From: Sisyra terminalis
Lineage: Eukaryota > Arthropoda > Insecta > Neuroptera > Sisyridae
Length of the DNA: 64,000 nt
Direction of reading: 5' to 3'
NCBI GenBank assembly: GCA_958496175.1
Contig: OY292278.1
Coordinates: forward strand, 36,580,001 to 36,644,000
Shown: in pieces, positions 48,190 through 60,058 of the stretch
Numbering within the stretch: the stretch's first letter is position 1
How the letters are laid out: each line of letters opens with the position of its first letter
Notes under the pieces: generated by a model
What the model saw: only the letters and a program-made list of their open reading frames with translations
The model's database searches: none
What the model was told of the DNA's origin: nothing
Position numbers and translations under genes: made by a program

Positions 48190-48818
48190 TTCGATGCGAT
48201 CGCATAATACAAGCTGACAAGTTCATAATTTCGATGAAAACCGGGAAGTTCGGGAAAGCCAAAAGCGGATTAGCCACGGGACTGGCGACGAAATTCACGG
48301 GAGCGAGACAGCTTAATGAGGAGCGAGCACATTTTTTTCTTCAGGAAGACGATAAGGGATTATGTTTTCAACAAAAGCTTTTTCGAGCTCTCTTAAAGCA
48401 GACGGATTTGTAAAGTTTTATTTATCATTTGCGATTTATCATTAGAGCTTTTTTCCTTTTATTTTGACTGGACTGGGGCTTTTCGGTGAGGGGCACCGGG
48501 ATGGGAATCAGTGCAATGCATCGCGACCAATTTCTGTCATCGTCTTTTTCATTTTGTCCCGAATGGATTTCATCCGTTACATCCGTCTCTGTTTCCCGAC
48601 TTTTGGACGACTGACGTCTTTTCGCTGGTGATTTCGTTTAATGAATAATGAAGGATCTCCGGTTTGAAAATGTCGGGATTTCGCGTCTCGTTTTTCGGCT
48701 AATTTATGGGAGTTGAACGACAAAACGCGAAACGGAATGAAGTTTACGTTCTTGTTTTTCGTTTTTCAATGGAATGTTAATTTTTTCAGCCAATTTCCTC
48801 TTATTTCTTGATGAGATG
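48190..48818. other. GC-richer single-copy-like block, split by insertion
   Basis: About 600 bases of balanced composition with no repeat recognised. It appears to continue at 50587-50790 beyond the CAGTGG element, so the two parts were probably adjacent before that insertion. No coding domain in any frame. GGGATGGG occurs near 48500. Confidence 0.45.
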
Positions 48819-48939
48819 CAGTGGCGGCTGGTGCAACACCCACATAAAAATATTTATCAAAAACTTGGTGACTTCCTCTACTATTAATAAATGCAACCGA
48901 TCAAATAAGATTTTTTCGCTGACTTTGAACAGTTATACT

Positions 48940-49325
48940 GTTTATATGTTAAAATATATTGTGGTTCAACTTATGTAGTATAATTTAATATAATAATATT
49001 TGAAAATCATACTATTAACATAAATTTGGACAGAAGTTCAAACAAAAATATTTGTGACGTATTGCCCAGATCATCATTGTAATGATTCACAATTCACTTC
49101 GTGAATCATCACAAAGCAGTCACGGATCAATCTAAACTACTTAATGACCACTGAGGAAGATTGCCTGGCAATCAAAATACGTACCTGGGCAATACGTCAC
49201 AAATATTTTTGTCTGCACTTCTGTTCAAATTTATATTTATGGTATATTTTTTATATATTACTGTATTAAATTATACTATATAAATTGAACCACAATATAT
49301 TTTATATATTGTATAAACAATAAAC
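48940..49325. repeat. Foldback of Penelope-type termini (family B)
   Basis: Left-arm words ATTGTGGTTCAACTTA, GGACAGAAGTTCAAACAAAA and ATTTGTGACGTATTGCCCAG recur inverted on the right as CTGGGCAATACGTCACAAAT, CACTTCTGTTCAAATTTA and TTGAACCACAATATA. Just before the right arm, CACTGAGGAAGATTGCCTGG and CAATCAAAATACGTA form a decayed hammerhead-like core (CTGAGGA, stem GATTGC/GCAATC, AAAA for GAAA). The same family occurs at 56872-57300. Confidence 0.8.
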
Positions 49326-50200
49326 ATGCAACCGATATTCAATAGTTTCTGAGGAAAATCATTACTTTTCTAGACACTAAACAATTGTAGTATTGTTTTT
49401 TAAATATAAAACTAAAATTTAAAATTGCGAAAGAAATTTTGATTATAAATTAATAAAATTATAAGCCTCAATATTATCAATCTTTTAACATCTAGTGTGC
49501 AAATTTTCAATGCTAAATTAGAAATAATCAATCGATTTCTAGGAAAAAAAAAGCAAAAAAATAAATTTTCAACATCACTTAGTCTTTCAATTTTACCATA
49601 ATTCCATCAATAATACAATAAGTTCAAAACCCATTAGTAAATATTATAACGATTGAAGTAAATAGAAATTCGATGGAACAACCATCAACGATTATGGGAG
49701 GTAAAATAAAACCACATTTCCTTTTAATTTATTAATTTTTTCTAAGGTTTTTCTTCTGCAAAGGAGTCTTGCATTACCGTATTACAGAATAGAGTTTTCT
49801 CTGTTGATGGTTCTTGAGCACTTTTGGGTATTTGGTTGATGGACAAAGATTGATTAGGAGTATATAACTTCTTGGTTGTTTGACAAGGATTTGATACCAC
49901 TTTCTTCCTTAATATCTTATTGTTTAGATTTTTTATCATCCTTCGATGGTACCAATTGGAGAACAGAAAATTATCGAATTTGAACTTAAAAAAACTCATT
50001 TGGTGTTAATGAACATTCAATGCACGTAGATAAGTATTGAACTTGTTTTTGGTAACAACTTTGCGTTGATACCCTGTGAACCTCAAAGAGCATACAATAC
50101 TAAATTTGTATTACTTCGGATTTTTGGTCTAACCATTTTAAATAGATAAATTGGTTGTGTCCATAATTTACATAATTTGCAATACATGTGTTTGTATGAT

Positions 50201-50249
50201 TTTAGAAGCCTGATGAAGGTCTAATAAAAGACCGAAATGTGTCGCTAAA
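50201..50249 (+). ncRNA. Best-preserved hammerhead-like motif
   Basis: In order: TTTA-GAA-GC, the core CTGATGA, an extra A, stem II GGTCT/AGACC (perfect, loop AATAAA), the core GAAA intact, TGT, the triplet GTC, then GC-TAAA. The outer strands pair as stem I: GC with GC and TTTA with TAAA, leaving GAA bulged. All conserved core bases of a hammerhead (CUGAUGA, GAAA, NUH) are present. Departures are one unpaired A before stem II and a stem III of at most two pairs, so activity may require a dimer or be absent. It resembles the minimal hammerheads reported in Penelope-like elements. Confidence 0.6.
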
Positions 50250-50586
50250 TTAATAATTAGTATATGGATCTACATCCTTTCATGTCCACTATCCTACTAA
50301 AAATAAATAAAATTATTTCAAATAGATTTCAGAATAAAAAATATTTTAGGAGTTAAAAAGACATTCTAATAATAAAATATTTTAGTACCACTTTGAAATA
50401 ACTTATAAGAATACGAGTATAATTGGTACTTGAATGACAAGGTTCAAAAACGACATTACTTTCCGGTCCCCCTAATAATGAAGCTTATCGAAAAATTTCG
50501 TATAATTTTTACATAACTCCGCAAATTCTTTAATTTTGAACTTTCCTAACACCAACCCCAATTAAAAATGTCAAGAGCCACCACTG

Positions 50587-51580
50587 CTGGCTTATCAAAG
50601 ATCAGAAATTGTTGAAAATGGGACGTGTTCGGGGGTTTTACCAGAGGCAGAACCGACAACAGATTTGACATGGCTCGAACACACGTCAACTTGGTCGTCA
50701 TTATCGCCGACTTTTGGATGTGAAGCGCGACTAATGGGTCCATTTAGGGAGGCTGATAGATAAAAGGAGATCTTCGGCGTCGGACAGACATCAATAAATC
50801 TTTGATTTTTTGGTAGAATTTTTCGTCTTCTAGAAATTATATCTCACGGCAACAAATTCGTTTTATTTTATGGGAATAAATCACGTCTATATGATAAATT
50901 AATGATCCGTGAAAAAAATCACATTTTTTTCCTCCAATTTTAATCTTTGATCTCTCAACATAGAAGCAAATTATAAATTGATCTTCACACTTGAAGGCTT
51001 TTTTTTCATTTTCTTACGAACTCATAAAACAATTTACAAATTACTGAAATTAATATTAACGTTTCAATTAATACTTCCAAATCCAAATTAATACTTTCAT
51101 GTCTTATACTATCATAATTTGAAATTAATATTTTCATGTTATCAAATTGAAGTACAATTTCATATAAATTCCTATTTGAAAACTGGATTTTTTTTATGCA
51201 TTATTTAAAACTTGAAAAAACTATTTCCATAAGAAATATAACAAAGAGACGTATCTAATGAAATTATACCCCTCACCTACTTTTGGCTTATTATTCATTC
51301 AGGGATTCAGATGCTTCCTGAAACCATTGATAAACTAGTTATACTAATGAGTCTATTTAAGAATATTACTTGACAGTTACCAATAATTCTACATGCTAAT
51401 AATTCCACATAATATCATTAAGTACTCTAACAACTTGGTACTGTAGTCTAAAATGGGAGAGGAATTACAAGTTATGCTAAACCTTTCGATTGCTGCCGAA
51501 GTACTTTATGGAATGGAAAGTCAAAAGTCAAGAAAATATTGAAGACAGAAGCATCTATTTACACAAAAATGAAGAACATA
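50587..51580. other. Single-copy-like then AT-rich DNA
   Basis: The first 200 bases continue the block at 48190-48818 and include a 65-codon minus frame (50546-50743) whose beginning reads MDPLVALHIQKSAIM. It runs into the transposon terminus, so it is not a gene. Thereafter plain AT-rich DNA. Confidence 0.4.
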
Positions 51581-51795
51581 CCACTAAAAATGTTATCCAA
51601 TTCTAATATTAAAGGAAAATCATCAATTAAGATGGAAAATCTGCCATAAAGACGAAAATCACGTTGAATACCAGGAAAAAAAAGTATATCACTAAAAAAC
51701 TTTGTCCAGTTTTATTATTAAGGGAAAACCATCAACAAATATGGAAAATCTAGCTACAATGATGAAAATTCGTTTAATACCAAGAAAAATATGTC
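51581..51795. repeat. Two-copy tandem repeat, ~108-bp unit
   Basis: Unit 1 (about 51581-51688) and unit 2 (about 51689-51795) share CACTAAAAA, ATTAAAGGAAAATCATCAA against ATTAAGGGAAAACCATCAA, ATATGGAAAATCT-type words and TTGAATACCAGG against TTTAATACCAAG. Divergence is moderate. Confidence 0.8.
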
Positions 51796-51861
51796 GATTG
51801 AAAATTGGAACTTAATTAACCTTCGAAATCTATCGCTGCAGTTATATGTGTGAAAAACAGC

Positions 51862-51920
51862 TTTGGTATATTGGTATATTTGGTATGTATGGTATATTTG
51901 GTATATATTGTATATATGTA
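51862..51920. repeat. GGTATATTT low-complexity repeat
   Basis: GGTATAT, GGTATATTT and GGTATGTAT words repeat about seven times with small variations before TATGTACC. Confidence 0.85.
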
Positions 51921-52065
51921 CCTATTACTTGCGTTGGCAATCTCAACTCTAAGACTTTAGTAAATAAAGTATGAAGAAAGCTTTAAACTATGATTCTCTA
52001 ACGTTAAACTATTAAGAGTTAAGTGAAATTGGATCGCAAAAAAAAACTATAATTAGTGCCAGAAA

Positions 52066-52350
52066 TGGCACATCAGTTATTAGTCGTTTGTGATAACTAA
52101 AATATGATACAATTTTAAACCCAATTTTTACTTTAAGTGTCAATATAATAGGCAAATGTATGTATAAGGCAAAGCCATAGAACAAAGAATGAAAACACGT
52201 ACATATAAGTGTAATACAGATGTAATAGTTATTATCTCAATTTTAAACCAACTCATTGTTGTCATTGGTTTCAACTGTCATTTCGATTTCATTTAATTGC
52301 CAGTTTTGCTATTTGTCAATTTTGTCAGTATTGGGCTGTAAATATAGCCC
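52066..52350. repeat. Dispersed repeat family A, copy 3
   Basis: GTTTGTGATAACTAAAATAT, TAGGCAAATGTATGTATAAG, TTTCAACTGTCATTTCGATT, ATTTGTCAATTTTGTCAGTA and TTGGGCTGTAAATAT occur in the family order and in the same orientation as copies 1 and 2. On the minus strand the start reads SYFSYHKRLITDV. Confidence 0.8.
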
Positions 52351-52760
52351 ATTTTTCGAAATATAGATTAAATTGGTGGCTCATGTTCTTTTTGGCGACT
52401 TCAATTCCTGGCATCGTTGCATTTTCTACTTTGTTTTTAATTTAATTAGGGATTTGTTTGTTAGTTCAATTCTAATATCGGTTAAATTACTCTTTTGATG
52501 GTAAATTTTCATTATGACTATAATGACTATATTCATTATGACAATAAAGGTAGAAGAGAATAGGGGACAACACACACGCTAAGTCTGGATCCTGGAAACC
52601 CCGATTTTAAAAACTTCGCCAAAATAAGTAACACAGAAGGGAACAATTTATTTTCATGGGAAATGAACCCTGCCGTTAGGCAGAAAACAAAAATGGAAAA
52701 ATTATACCAAAAATTATAATACCAAAATTTAGATATATAAAAACGAAAATGTCAAAGAAA
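52351..52760. other. AT-rich DNA between repeats
   Basis: No gene recognised. GACTATAATGACTATATTCA near 52516 is a small internal repeat. The sequence is otherwise featureless up to the palindrome. Confidence 0.4.
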
Positions 52761-54417
52761 ATAGGACGAGAAGTATAGTGAGTCGGCCCCAGAAGGGGAA
52801 TTGGTTCATAATTTCAGGGTTTGTTGGGGCTATTAAGATACATTGATTCGGCAAGTTTCAGATCTTTATGTCTTACCGTTTCTCTAAAAATCGAAAAAAG
52901 CTGAAAATCAGAAAAAAAAATTCTCTGAAAGTTGTGAATCGATTTATTTGAATTTTGGATATGATTTAAGGGCTGATGGTAGCTTCTAGAGAAAAAATTA
53001 AGAGCTTTATCGGTTCATAAGATCCTAGGAAAAAAAGATCTTTTTCTTTTAATTTTAATTTTTAACCATGATTGGTACAATTACGAAACTATTTTTTTCG
53101 AATTCCTCATCCAATTTTCTTAAAAGTTGTGAGTCTTTTATATTTTAAAAAACGGTATGCCATATTGAAAAAAAATAAAAACTGATTTTTCTACACAAAA
53201 ATCCATTAATGTAATAAACAGAAACATAGCTTACTCGATTACTATACGAGTGCAAATAATAGAAAATATTAAAAACAATAATGTGAAAACAGTTATTTTC
53301 TATTAAATGAATTCAATCATTAATATGAAAAATATTTGGTCCTGTTATGATTAAGTCATTATCAAGTGTTATCTTATGTAATAAGATTGCTATGCTTTTA
53401 AGATTACAAGTTGTAATAAGCATGGAATCAGCGGTGGATTTACACTAGGGGTAGTTTTTTTCAGTTTCCAAATTTCGCCGCCCTAGAAAATTTGCCGCCC
53501 TGGGCACTATCCCCGACTGCCCCCAATGTAAATCCACCGTTGATTCCATGCTTATTACACCTTGCAATCTTAAAAGCATAGCTATTTTATTATATAAGAT
53601 AACACTTGATGCTGATTTAATCATTAGTGCCAAATAATTTTCATATTAATGATTGAATTTATTTAATAGAAAACAACTGTTTTCATATTATTGTTTTTAA
53701 TATTTTCTGTCATTTGCACTCGTATAGTAATCGAGTAAGCTCTGTTTCTGTTTATTACATTAATGGATTTTTGTGCAGAAATTTTTTTTTATTTTTTTTT
53801 TCAATATTTTATTTCAATATATTTATAAATTTAAAAGACTCATAACTTTAAAGGAAATTGAATGGGGAGTTCGAAAAAAATAATTTCTTAATTGTACCAA
53901 AATTATATCAAAATAAAATCGTATGAAAATAAACGTAAATTCTAATAACAAATGGTTTTCGATTGTGAATATTGTATGCATATTTTTCCCTTCTTTGGTA
54001 CATATTTTTTCATTATGATAGTGCATATTATACAATGTCTATTCATAACTATAAACGAAATTGGATGAAGAAGTAAAAAAAAAATAGTTTTATAAGTGTC
54101 CCAAAATTGTATCGGGGTTAAAAATTAAAAGAAGAAGCTTTTTTTTCAAGGACTTTATGAACTGATATTGCTCTTAATTTTTTTTCTAGAAGCTACCATC
54201 AGCCCCTAAAACATATTCAAAATTCAAATAAATCGATTCACAAGTTACTGAGAAAAATATTTTTTCTGATTTTCAGCTTTTTTCGATTTTCGAAGAAATG
54301 GCAATACAAAGAGATTTGAAACTTGCCAAATCAATGTATCTAAATAGTATCAACATACTCTGAAATTATGATCCAAATACCCTTTTGGGGCCGATTCACT
54401 ATACTTATCGTCCTATG
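52761..54417. repeat. Large palindrome of inverted family C copies
   Basis: The left arm (52761-53453) and right arm (53525-54417) are inverted copies. GACGAGAAGTATAGTGAGTC on the left matches the complement of GATTCACTATACTTATCGTC on the right, and AATCGATTTATTTGAATTTT is met by its complement AAAATTCAAATAAATCGATT-type sequence. CATAGCTTACTCGATTACTA and TAGTAATCGAGTAAGCT match, as do GCATGGAATC and GATTCCATGC. The right arm is about 200 bases longer because it keeps a segment, also present in the 18.6-kb copy, that the left arm lost. A hAT MITE occupies the centre. Confidence 0.88.
53429..53542. mobile_element. hAT MITE at the palindrome centre
   Basis: Ends CAGCGGTGGATTTACA and, reverse-complemented, CAACGGTGGATTTACA. 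The interior has AATTTGCCGCCCTGGGCAC, similar to the MITE at 36118-36362. Immediate flanks are CATGGAAT and ATTCCATG, which are inverted rather than direct copies. This is what the palindrome predicts and not a normal target duplication. Confidence 0.75.
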
Positions 54418-56871
54418 TCCTTTCAACTCTTTTAACCGAGAATTGCTCTATAGTATAAGTGGGTTGTTTTTGACGAAGCACTATAGGGACAATTCTGAAT
54501 TTCAAGTTCCCATCGATTAAACAACAATGAAGTTAATTTTTTTGTTTGCGTATGAATAGCAAATGATTTTAAAGCGTCAAATCAAGGGGGCTGAATTGAG
54601 CTTTAAAATAAATGCGGGAAAATCTGTGTCGACAAATTGAAATCGCACGTATTTCCACCCTAGTTGAAGTAATCTAAATCGCGATCGCTTAGTTTTCCCC
54701 CGAAACGAAGCGCATTTGATTGATTCAACACAATTACTTCAAATCATACATAGATGTGTCGACACTTAAAAGCATTTTCATCGAGTTGTGAATGTTCCCG
54801 GAACGAAATCCGGGAAGAGGACAGAACGTTAGCGCGCTTAGTACATTCGGGAAACGAAAACGAATAAGCGAAGAATGTGTTTGTGGTTCACGTACATATT
54901 TAACCCTTAGTTCCGTCATTTCACACATCCAGCAACCCCTTATTAGATGGCACCGTATTCAGGTTCGGGGTGGCATAGCATAACGACGTTTTATTCGTGA
55001 ACATGTGATTTGCATTTGTGAGTAGGAGAGACACTCATCGACGCTGAAGACGCCTTTGAAATTTTTGATAGGTAGGGTAAAGTTTTCAATAGTGCTCAAA
55101 GCCGGGATGAGTTCTGAAGGATGTGAATCAAATTTAAACTATTTCTGAGCCGACACAAAAACGATTTGTCGTCCCGTTTTTGTGTGAAATAATTTTATTT
55201 GTAAATAAAAATCATTCGCTTTTTTTATATTCCATACCACACTTGCACGTATTCCCAACACACTTACAGGGATGAGGTTGTTTTCCAATGTTAAAACCTG
55301 GCATTTCAGGTAATTTTTTTTTTTGACATCGATGATAAATTATGAATTGCGAGACGAATTCAAAGGCAATTATGCGAAACGAATTCGTCTAAATAACGAC
55401 TTTTACACCCTTACCAACCCTCATTTCGCGTTCGGCCGACCACCCCAATTCCATATATTTCTTTTTTTAATATTAAATTTTAATAACGAAATCCGTGTAA
55501 AATCCTTTTTGTATAAGGAAAAAAAATGCTCTCAAAGGGAAACTTTTCCATCTGTTGCGCCATCATTGAAAAATTTAAAAATTAATTAATTTAATTCACG
55601 AAAGAAAAGAAAGGTATAGCGTGAATGGTGAAAAGTGAGACTAAGATGTGTGCCTTGATATTTTTATGACGCCCGACTTCAATTCTTTTACGCCTCCCCA
55701 ATGCCTATTTCACGTTGCTTTAAAATGATTAAAATCAAGATGTAGAAAAAGGAAACTTTTATTTATTTATTTCGTCTTTGCAAACAAAATTTCTCGTTTT
55801 TAAGTGAATTTCAAGAACTTTATGCATAAACTTCCCTTTCAAGTACAATACAAAGAAATAACAGAAATGGGTTTTAGATTTTCTTGCAATTTTCTTACAA
55901 ATAGTGCATTTATGTAATTATACTCAGATAAAAAAACCGCATGAATAATAAATAGCTCGATTTGAAAAAGTGATAACTATAATAATTTAATAAAACGTAG
56001 GGAAACGCGAGTTTAACACCCTAAGGGTTGCAAGCATTTACAATTGTGCAATCTACATGCTCAATATTTGCAGTAAGACGTTTTTTGGAAACGTCTTATA
56101 ATTTTAGACATTTCTCGAAACTATATCTGTACTAGGCAAAATCCGAAACCTATAAAATTGTAAATTTTTTATAATGGTATAAGTACTTTCTTAACAAAAA
56201 ATTATATAATGATAATAATAAATGCCATTTTTACCCAAAAACTATTCCTCAAAAATATAAATATAATAATAACCATTTTCCCGGATGATTAAATTATTCC
56301 CTTTCGTGTAGACTATAGTCTACCCGAGGTATATCTTTGATCTGTTAAAAGAACTAGAAAACTAGGAAAAACGCCGCATGGTCTCATGTCCGATGAATGG
56401 AAATTCTTTAGTCAGTACCTCCACGCCAACGCTAACGCTAATGGGAACTAAGAGGAGGTCAGAAAAAACTTCCAAATTGTCAGTGGACAGAATGGAAAAT
56501 CTCTTTTCCTCGGGATAGGAAATTTTCATTTGAGACAAATAAACGGCGATTATATCAATATCAATGATATAGAATCTAATAGACCTGGGGAAACCTACCG
56601 AAAATATTTTTTTTGGAAAATATTAGCAGATAAAGATTCACTAGAAAAATCGAACACTAATAACCAGAAGCACATTTAGCACACAACAAAAAGACATGGA
56701 AGATGATATAACCATGCCCATAGGTGTGGAAAGATAGAAGATGCAGAATCCTTGATGAGATTCTTTAAATTAAGGTACTTCGTTTACCTTTCTAACAAAT
56801 CGAAGATTTTAATCTTCTTGCTTTTTTCTTAGGAGCTTCAAATGATTCAAGTCAATGTAAATAAAACTATG
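54418..56871. other. Single-copy-like block then AT-rich DNA
   Basis: Between about 54590 and 55720 the DNA is GC-richer with GGGATGA near 55104 and 55270. Complementary frames (54734-54928 minus, 54792-54983 plus) overlap on opposite strands without domains. Near 55316, GGCATTTCAG abuts GTAATT, a weak ratchet-like junction. Near 56351-56455 a + frame reads KRTRKLGKTPHGLMSDEWKF and on to a stop. It is not a family I recognise and may be transposon protein debris. Confidence 0.35.
56074..56098. repeat. Perfect 10-bp hairpin
   Basis: TAAGACGTTT and AAACGTCTTA are perfectly complementary around the loop TTTGG. It stands alone in AT-rich DNA and is not linked to any called element. Confidence 0.75.
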
Positions 56872-57300
56872 AACATAAATTTGATCTAAAGTTCAAACAA
56901 AATGTAATAATGACATTTTGCCCCATATACGTATTTCGGTTGCAAAGCAATTCTCATCAGTGGTCTACTACTCGATTATCACGTATAAAAATTGTTTGGC
57001 AATCTTGGTAATTTATAAATTACAATTTGCAAAAATAAACACTAAGGTTTCTGGGTAACAATGAAGATTGCAAAGCAATCTTTTAAAGGGTTTCACCCGC
57101 TTTAATTGCAAAGCAATCTTCATCAGCGATCATAAAGTAATATTGAATCTCTTCGTAAATGCTATGTGATGAGTCACTACGTATTTCGATTGCCAAGTGA
57201 TTTGTATTAGTGGTTATCAAGTAATAGACCACTAATGAGAATTGCTTTGCAATCGAAATACGTAGTGACTCATCACATAGCAATTACGGAGAAGTCAATC
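56872..57300. repeat. Penelope-type termini cluster (family B)
   Basis: Begins with AAAGTTCAAACAAAATGTAA and GACATTTTGCCCC, as in the foldback at 48940. It contains several inverted and direct copies of a motif that in its consensus form reads CACTGATGA, A, GATTGC-TTT-GCAATC, GAAA, TACGTAGTGAC. On the minus strand near 56940-56985 the form is CTGATGAGAATTGCTTTGCA followed by ACCGAAATACGTA, with core bases intact. On the + strand near 57228-57265 the first core is CTAATGA. These resemble the hammerhead-like motifs elsewhere, although here stem I would compete with the core C. Confidence 0.65.
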
Positions 57301-57329
57301 ACTACGAATGAATCATGATCACTTTATCA

Positions 57330-57580
57330 ATATAATAATAGGTAAACTTTTATATGTATGTTGGAAAAGACAAAGAACAAAGCTTTTAAAGAAACACATA
57401 CGAGTGATTGAAAAAAGAAAAGGTATAAGCGGAAACCCAATATAATAATTATTGTTTCAAATTTCAACTAACTAATTATCGTAATTTATTTCAACTGTAA
57501 TTTTGATTTCATTGGATTACTAATTTTTGTCATTTGCCAGTTGTTGTGTTAGTGTTGGCTGTAAATATTTCACGGGTAGT
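57330..57580. repeat. Dispersed repeat family A, copy 4
   Basis: Shares AATAGGTAAACTTTTATATG, AAAGACAAAGAACAAA, TTTCAACTGTAATTTTGATT, CATTTGCCAGTTGTTGTGTT and TAAATATTTCACGGGTAG with the other copies, same orientation. The start landmark is missing and the copy directly follows the family B cluster. Confidence 0.75.
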
Positions 57581-60024
57581 TTCAAGTACAATATAAACTA
57601 TTCAAAATCTTACTGGATTCAATGTAAATCATTATATTACATCTCAAATCACCTCATTGAAAATAAACATAACTTAAGTACATAACTTATACATAATATG
57701 GTTCATATTTATAAAAAAATTAAACTTCTTTTTATTAGAAATTAAATAAGAGACAATATGGTTTCAGACATTAAGTGCTACTTTATAATTATTTATTTTT
57801 ATTTTGAAATAATACGAAACCCTTCTAAACATCTCGTGCATACTTGGATATTGCATCAATTTATTTATACTTACCTTGAATTCATTATTAATCAATTGGG
57901 AAATTATAAATTGATTTTCACCTGAAAGAAGTAAAATTTAACGGATTATATTATTAAAGACTATTTAATTGCTAAAGTTGTAGTTTAGTAAGGGGGTGAC
58001 TAGAATTTAATTATAGATTAAGATAGTGTAGAAATTTTTGAAATTTTCTTTGCTTAGGGTTGGTTTTGTTTACTAATTAAGAGGGTGTTTTCCTTTGTTT
58101 ATCAATAGGGTGAGAATGTAGGGATGAAATAGGGGTGGGGGTGTTATTTTTGTGTTACCTTTGTTTTGGAACGTTTCCTGACAAGATTTTGTCTTATCAA
58201 CAGTCAGAGATGAAATAAAGGGGAAATAATTTGCGGCAGTGTGAATATAATCGAAAGTTGGCGAGGTAACCCTAACTTAGTTTTCATCCCCGGGAATAAT
58301 CAGCTTGACTCACCTCATATAGTTAAGTTTAAGATTGCGGCTTTATTCACAAGAGCTTTTTAGCTATGATGTAATGGTGTTGAAGTAGGCGTTGGTGAGA
58401 CAAAGCTGTGTGTTCGCCGCAATGCTCAATGTCGAAAGCTTTCGCGAATAGTGTTCTGTTTGGGGGAGGGCGAGGGGGGTTGGAATGGGGAAACAACAAC
58501 AACACCTGCGATTTAACTTAACTTGGTGAGGAAGAAGGGCTTCTTCGTGGTCGTGGGCCTCGATTTCTAAGACAACGTTGTTGGAACGTTTTGTATGCAT
58601 TGTTCTCAGGGGGTGGATTTAACCGCATGGCGTCTTGGGGGGTGAAACAGTGGCTGTGACCTCATCTAGCCGAATTTAGCTCGCCGCTCTGATTTTGTCG
58701 TCTCAGGGAAAGTTGGTGTAAGAGGATCATTATTATGATTCTTAGAGTCGAGTTTGGGTCGTAAGGGAAGTCAGAAACAGCCGGTGCGTGTGAAGAAGAT
58801 GAAGTTTCTTCGCCTGTTTCACCCCTTGATATTCCACTAAAACTTTTCATTCACCATTCATTTTGGACGCAATGCCCATATATTTTTTACTAACCACCAC
58901 AATGTTGACGTTAAATCACTGTTATTAAGGGTGCGCCGAAAACAAGTTAGACCATTTTTTTATGAAAAAAAATGTTCATTAGGATACCCTTATACTAACG
59001 TATATATGTACAAGCGATTTGTAAAAATTATGGATTTTCTTGAAAAGCTTTCCCAAAACTAATACGAGGATAAAGCACTAAATGAAAGAGCTTTTAAAAG
59101 TAATGATAAACAAAGGGTAAACTATCGTTTTTTGTTATTAAACTAAATTTACTATATGATGTATTTTACCTTTCTCAATGATGGTGAATTAATTAAGGTG
59201 GGTAAGCAGAAAGTATATATATTTTTTAATTGAGGCAGCAATGGCAGATTTAGCAAGTTGGGTTGGACTAGTTTTCTGGGCTGAAATAAGAAATAATTTA
59301 TTCGTCGACGTCCCTCTCGTTGATTTTCTTAAGTGATGTTTAATTAAGATATATCCGGCCTGAGAACGACATTACTTTCATTCGTAATTAATTCGAAATG
59401 ATAATTACAGATGTTTCAACTTTTAAACAAGATGATTGTTGCCATGGCTGCAATGTGCATTTGTGTTTCTTGGACAATCTGCTGTTGTTTTAAATTATAA
59501 AACTTTAGAAACGAAAACTGGGAAGTTTATTGCAAAGGTTATTGAAAGAATTTGAAAAATAATTTTATGGTGCTGAATATAGAGAAAGGCACTTTACAAG
59601 TGTTAGAAGGAAGAATACAATATTATAAAATTGAATGTGTTATTGTTTGAAAATATATGCAAAATATGTCATATAATTATGCAATTGGCTGACATTTTGT
59701 TGTATTGCAATTTTTTTTTCAAGGAGACCTGTTTCACAATAAGAGCCTCCATTCAAGTTGCATAAGTAACTAAACGGAAAATTCATAGCATTTAACATGA
59801 ATTTATATTGGATATTCTTTGTTAGCAATAAGCTATAGGTAAATATTTTTTTTTTGGTTTGATTATGATGATTTTATGATTTTTGGTAAACTTTATATTT
59901 TCTTTGATAAGTTTTGAATCAACTAGTTATTAAATTTTCCTTGGTGTGTAAAACAATTTCGAAAAAATGACAAATACAACTGCGCAAATTGTGATAAAAA
60001 CTGCACAATATATCCGCAACTATT
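57581..60024. other. Non-coding; GC-richer block 58.06-58.88 kb
   Basis: The block at about 58060-58880 is single-copy-like with two minus-strand frames (58364-58600, 58662-58850), one reading SRGETGEETSSSSHAPAVSD. No domain is recognised and no paired splice sites were found. GGGATGAAA occurs near 58123 and TCATCCCC near 58285. The remainder is AT-rich without features. Confidence 0.4.
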
Positions 60025-60058
60025 CATTTTTTTTACCTTGTTTCCCAAATAGGTAAGT
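60025..60058 (+). promoter_or_regulatory. Candidate recursive-splice (ratchet) site
   Basis: A pyrimidine tract (CATTTTTTTTACCTTGTTTC) leads to CCAAATAG, directly joined to GTAAGT, with the junction between 60052 and 60053. A 3' splice site fused to a perfect 5' splice site with no exon between is the signature of ratchet points in long insect introns. The orientation agrees with the two candidate micro-exons upstream. AGGTAAGT alone is expected by chance about twice in 64 kb of this composition, so the tract is the discriminating part. Confidence 0.35.

Larger units (their letters stand above)
48819..50586. mobile_element. hAT-like composite element, CAGTGG termini
   Basis: The left end is CAGTGGCGGCTGGTG and the right end, reverse-complemented, CAGTGGTGGCTCTTG, a form common among hAT elements. 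Flanks ATGAGATG and CTGGCTTA do not match, so the expected 8-bp duplication is missing or eroded. Inside lie a foldback of Penelope-type termini (48940-49325), a hammerhead-like motif (50201-50249) and an 85-codon minus frame (49742-49999) without recognised domain. The interior is therefore a nest of other elements. Confidence 0.55.

Noticed and set aside
55300..55325. CATTTCAG directly followed by GTAATT as a second ratchet site
   Set aside because: The pyrimidine tract is short and interrupted by purines, and the donor is poor.
57860..57900. Minus-strand CAAG-GTAAGT as a donor of a minus-strand gene
   Set aside because: No adjacent open exon or acceptor on that strand; single donor-like matches are expected by chance.
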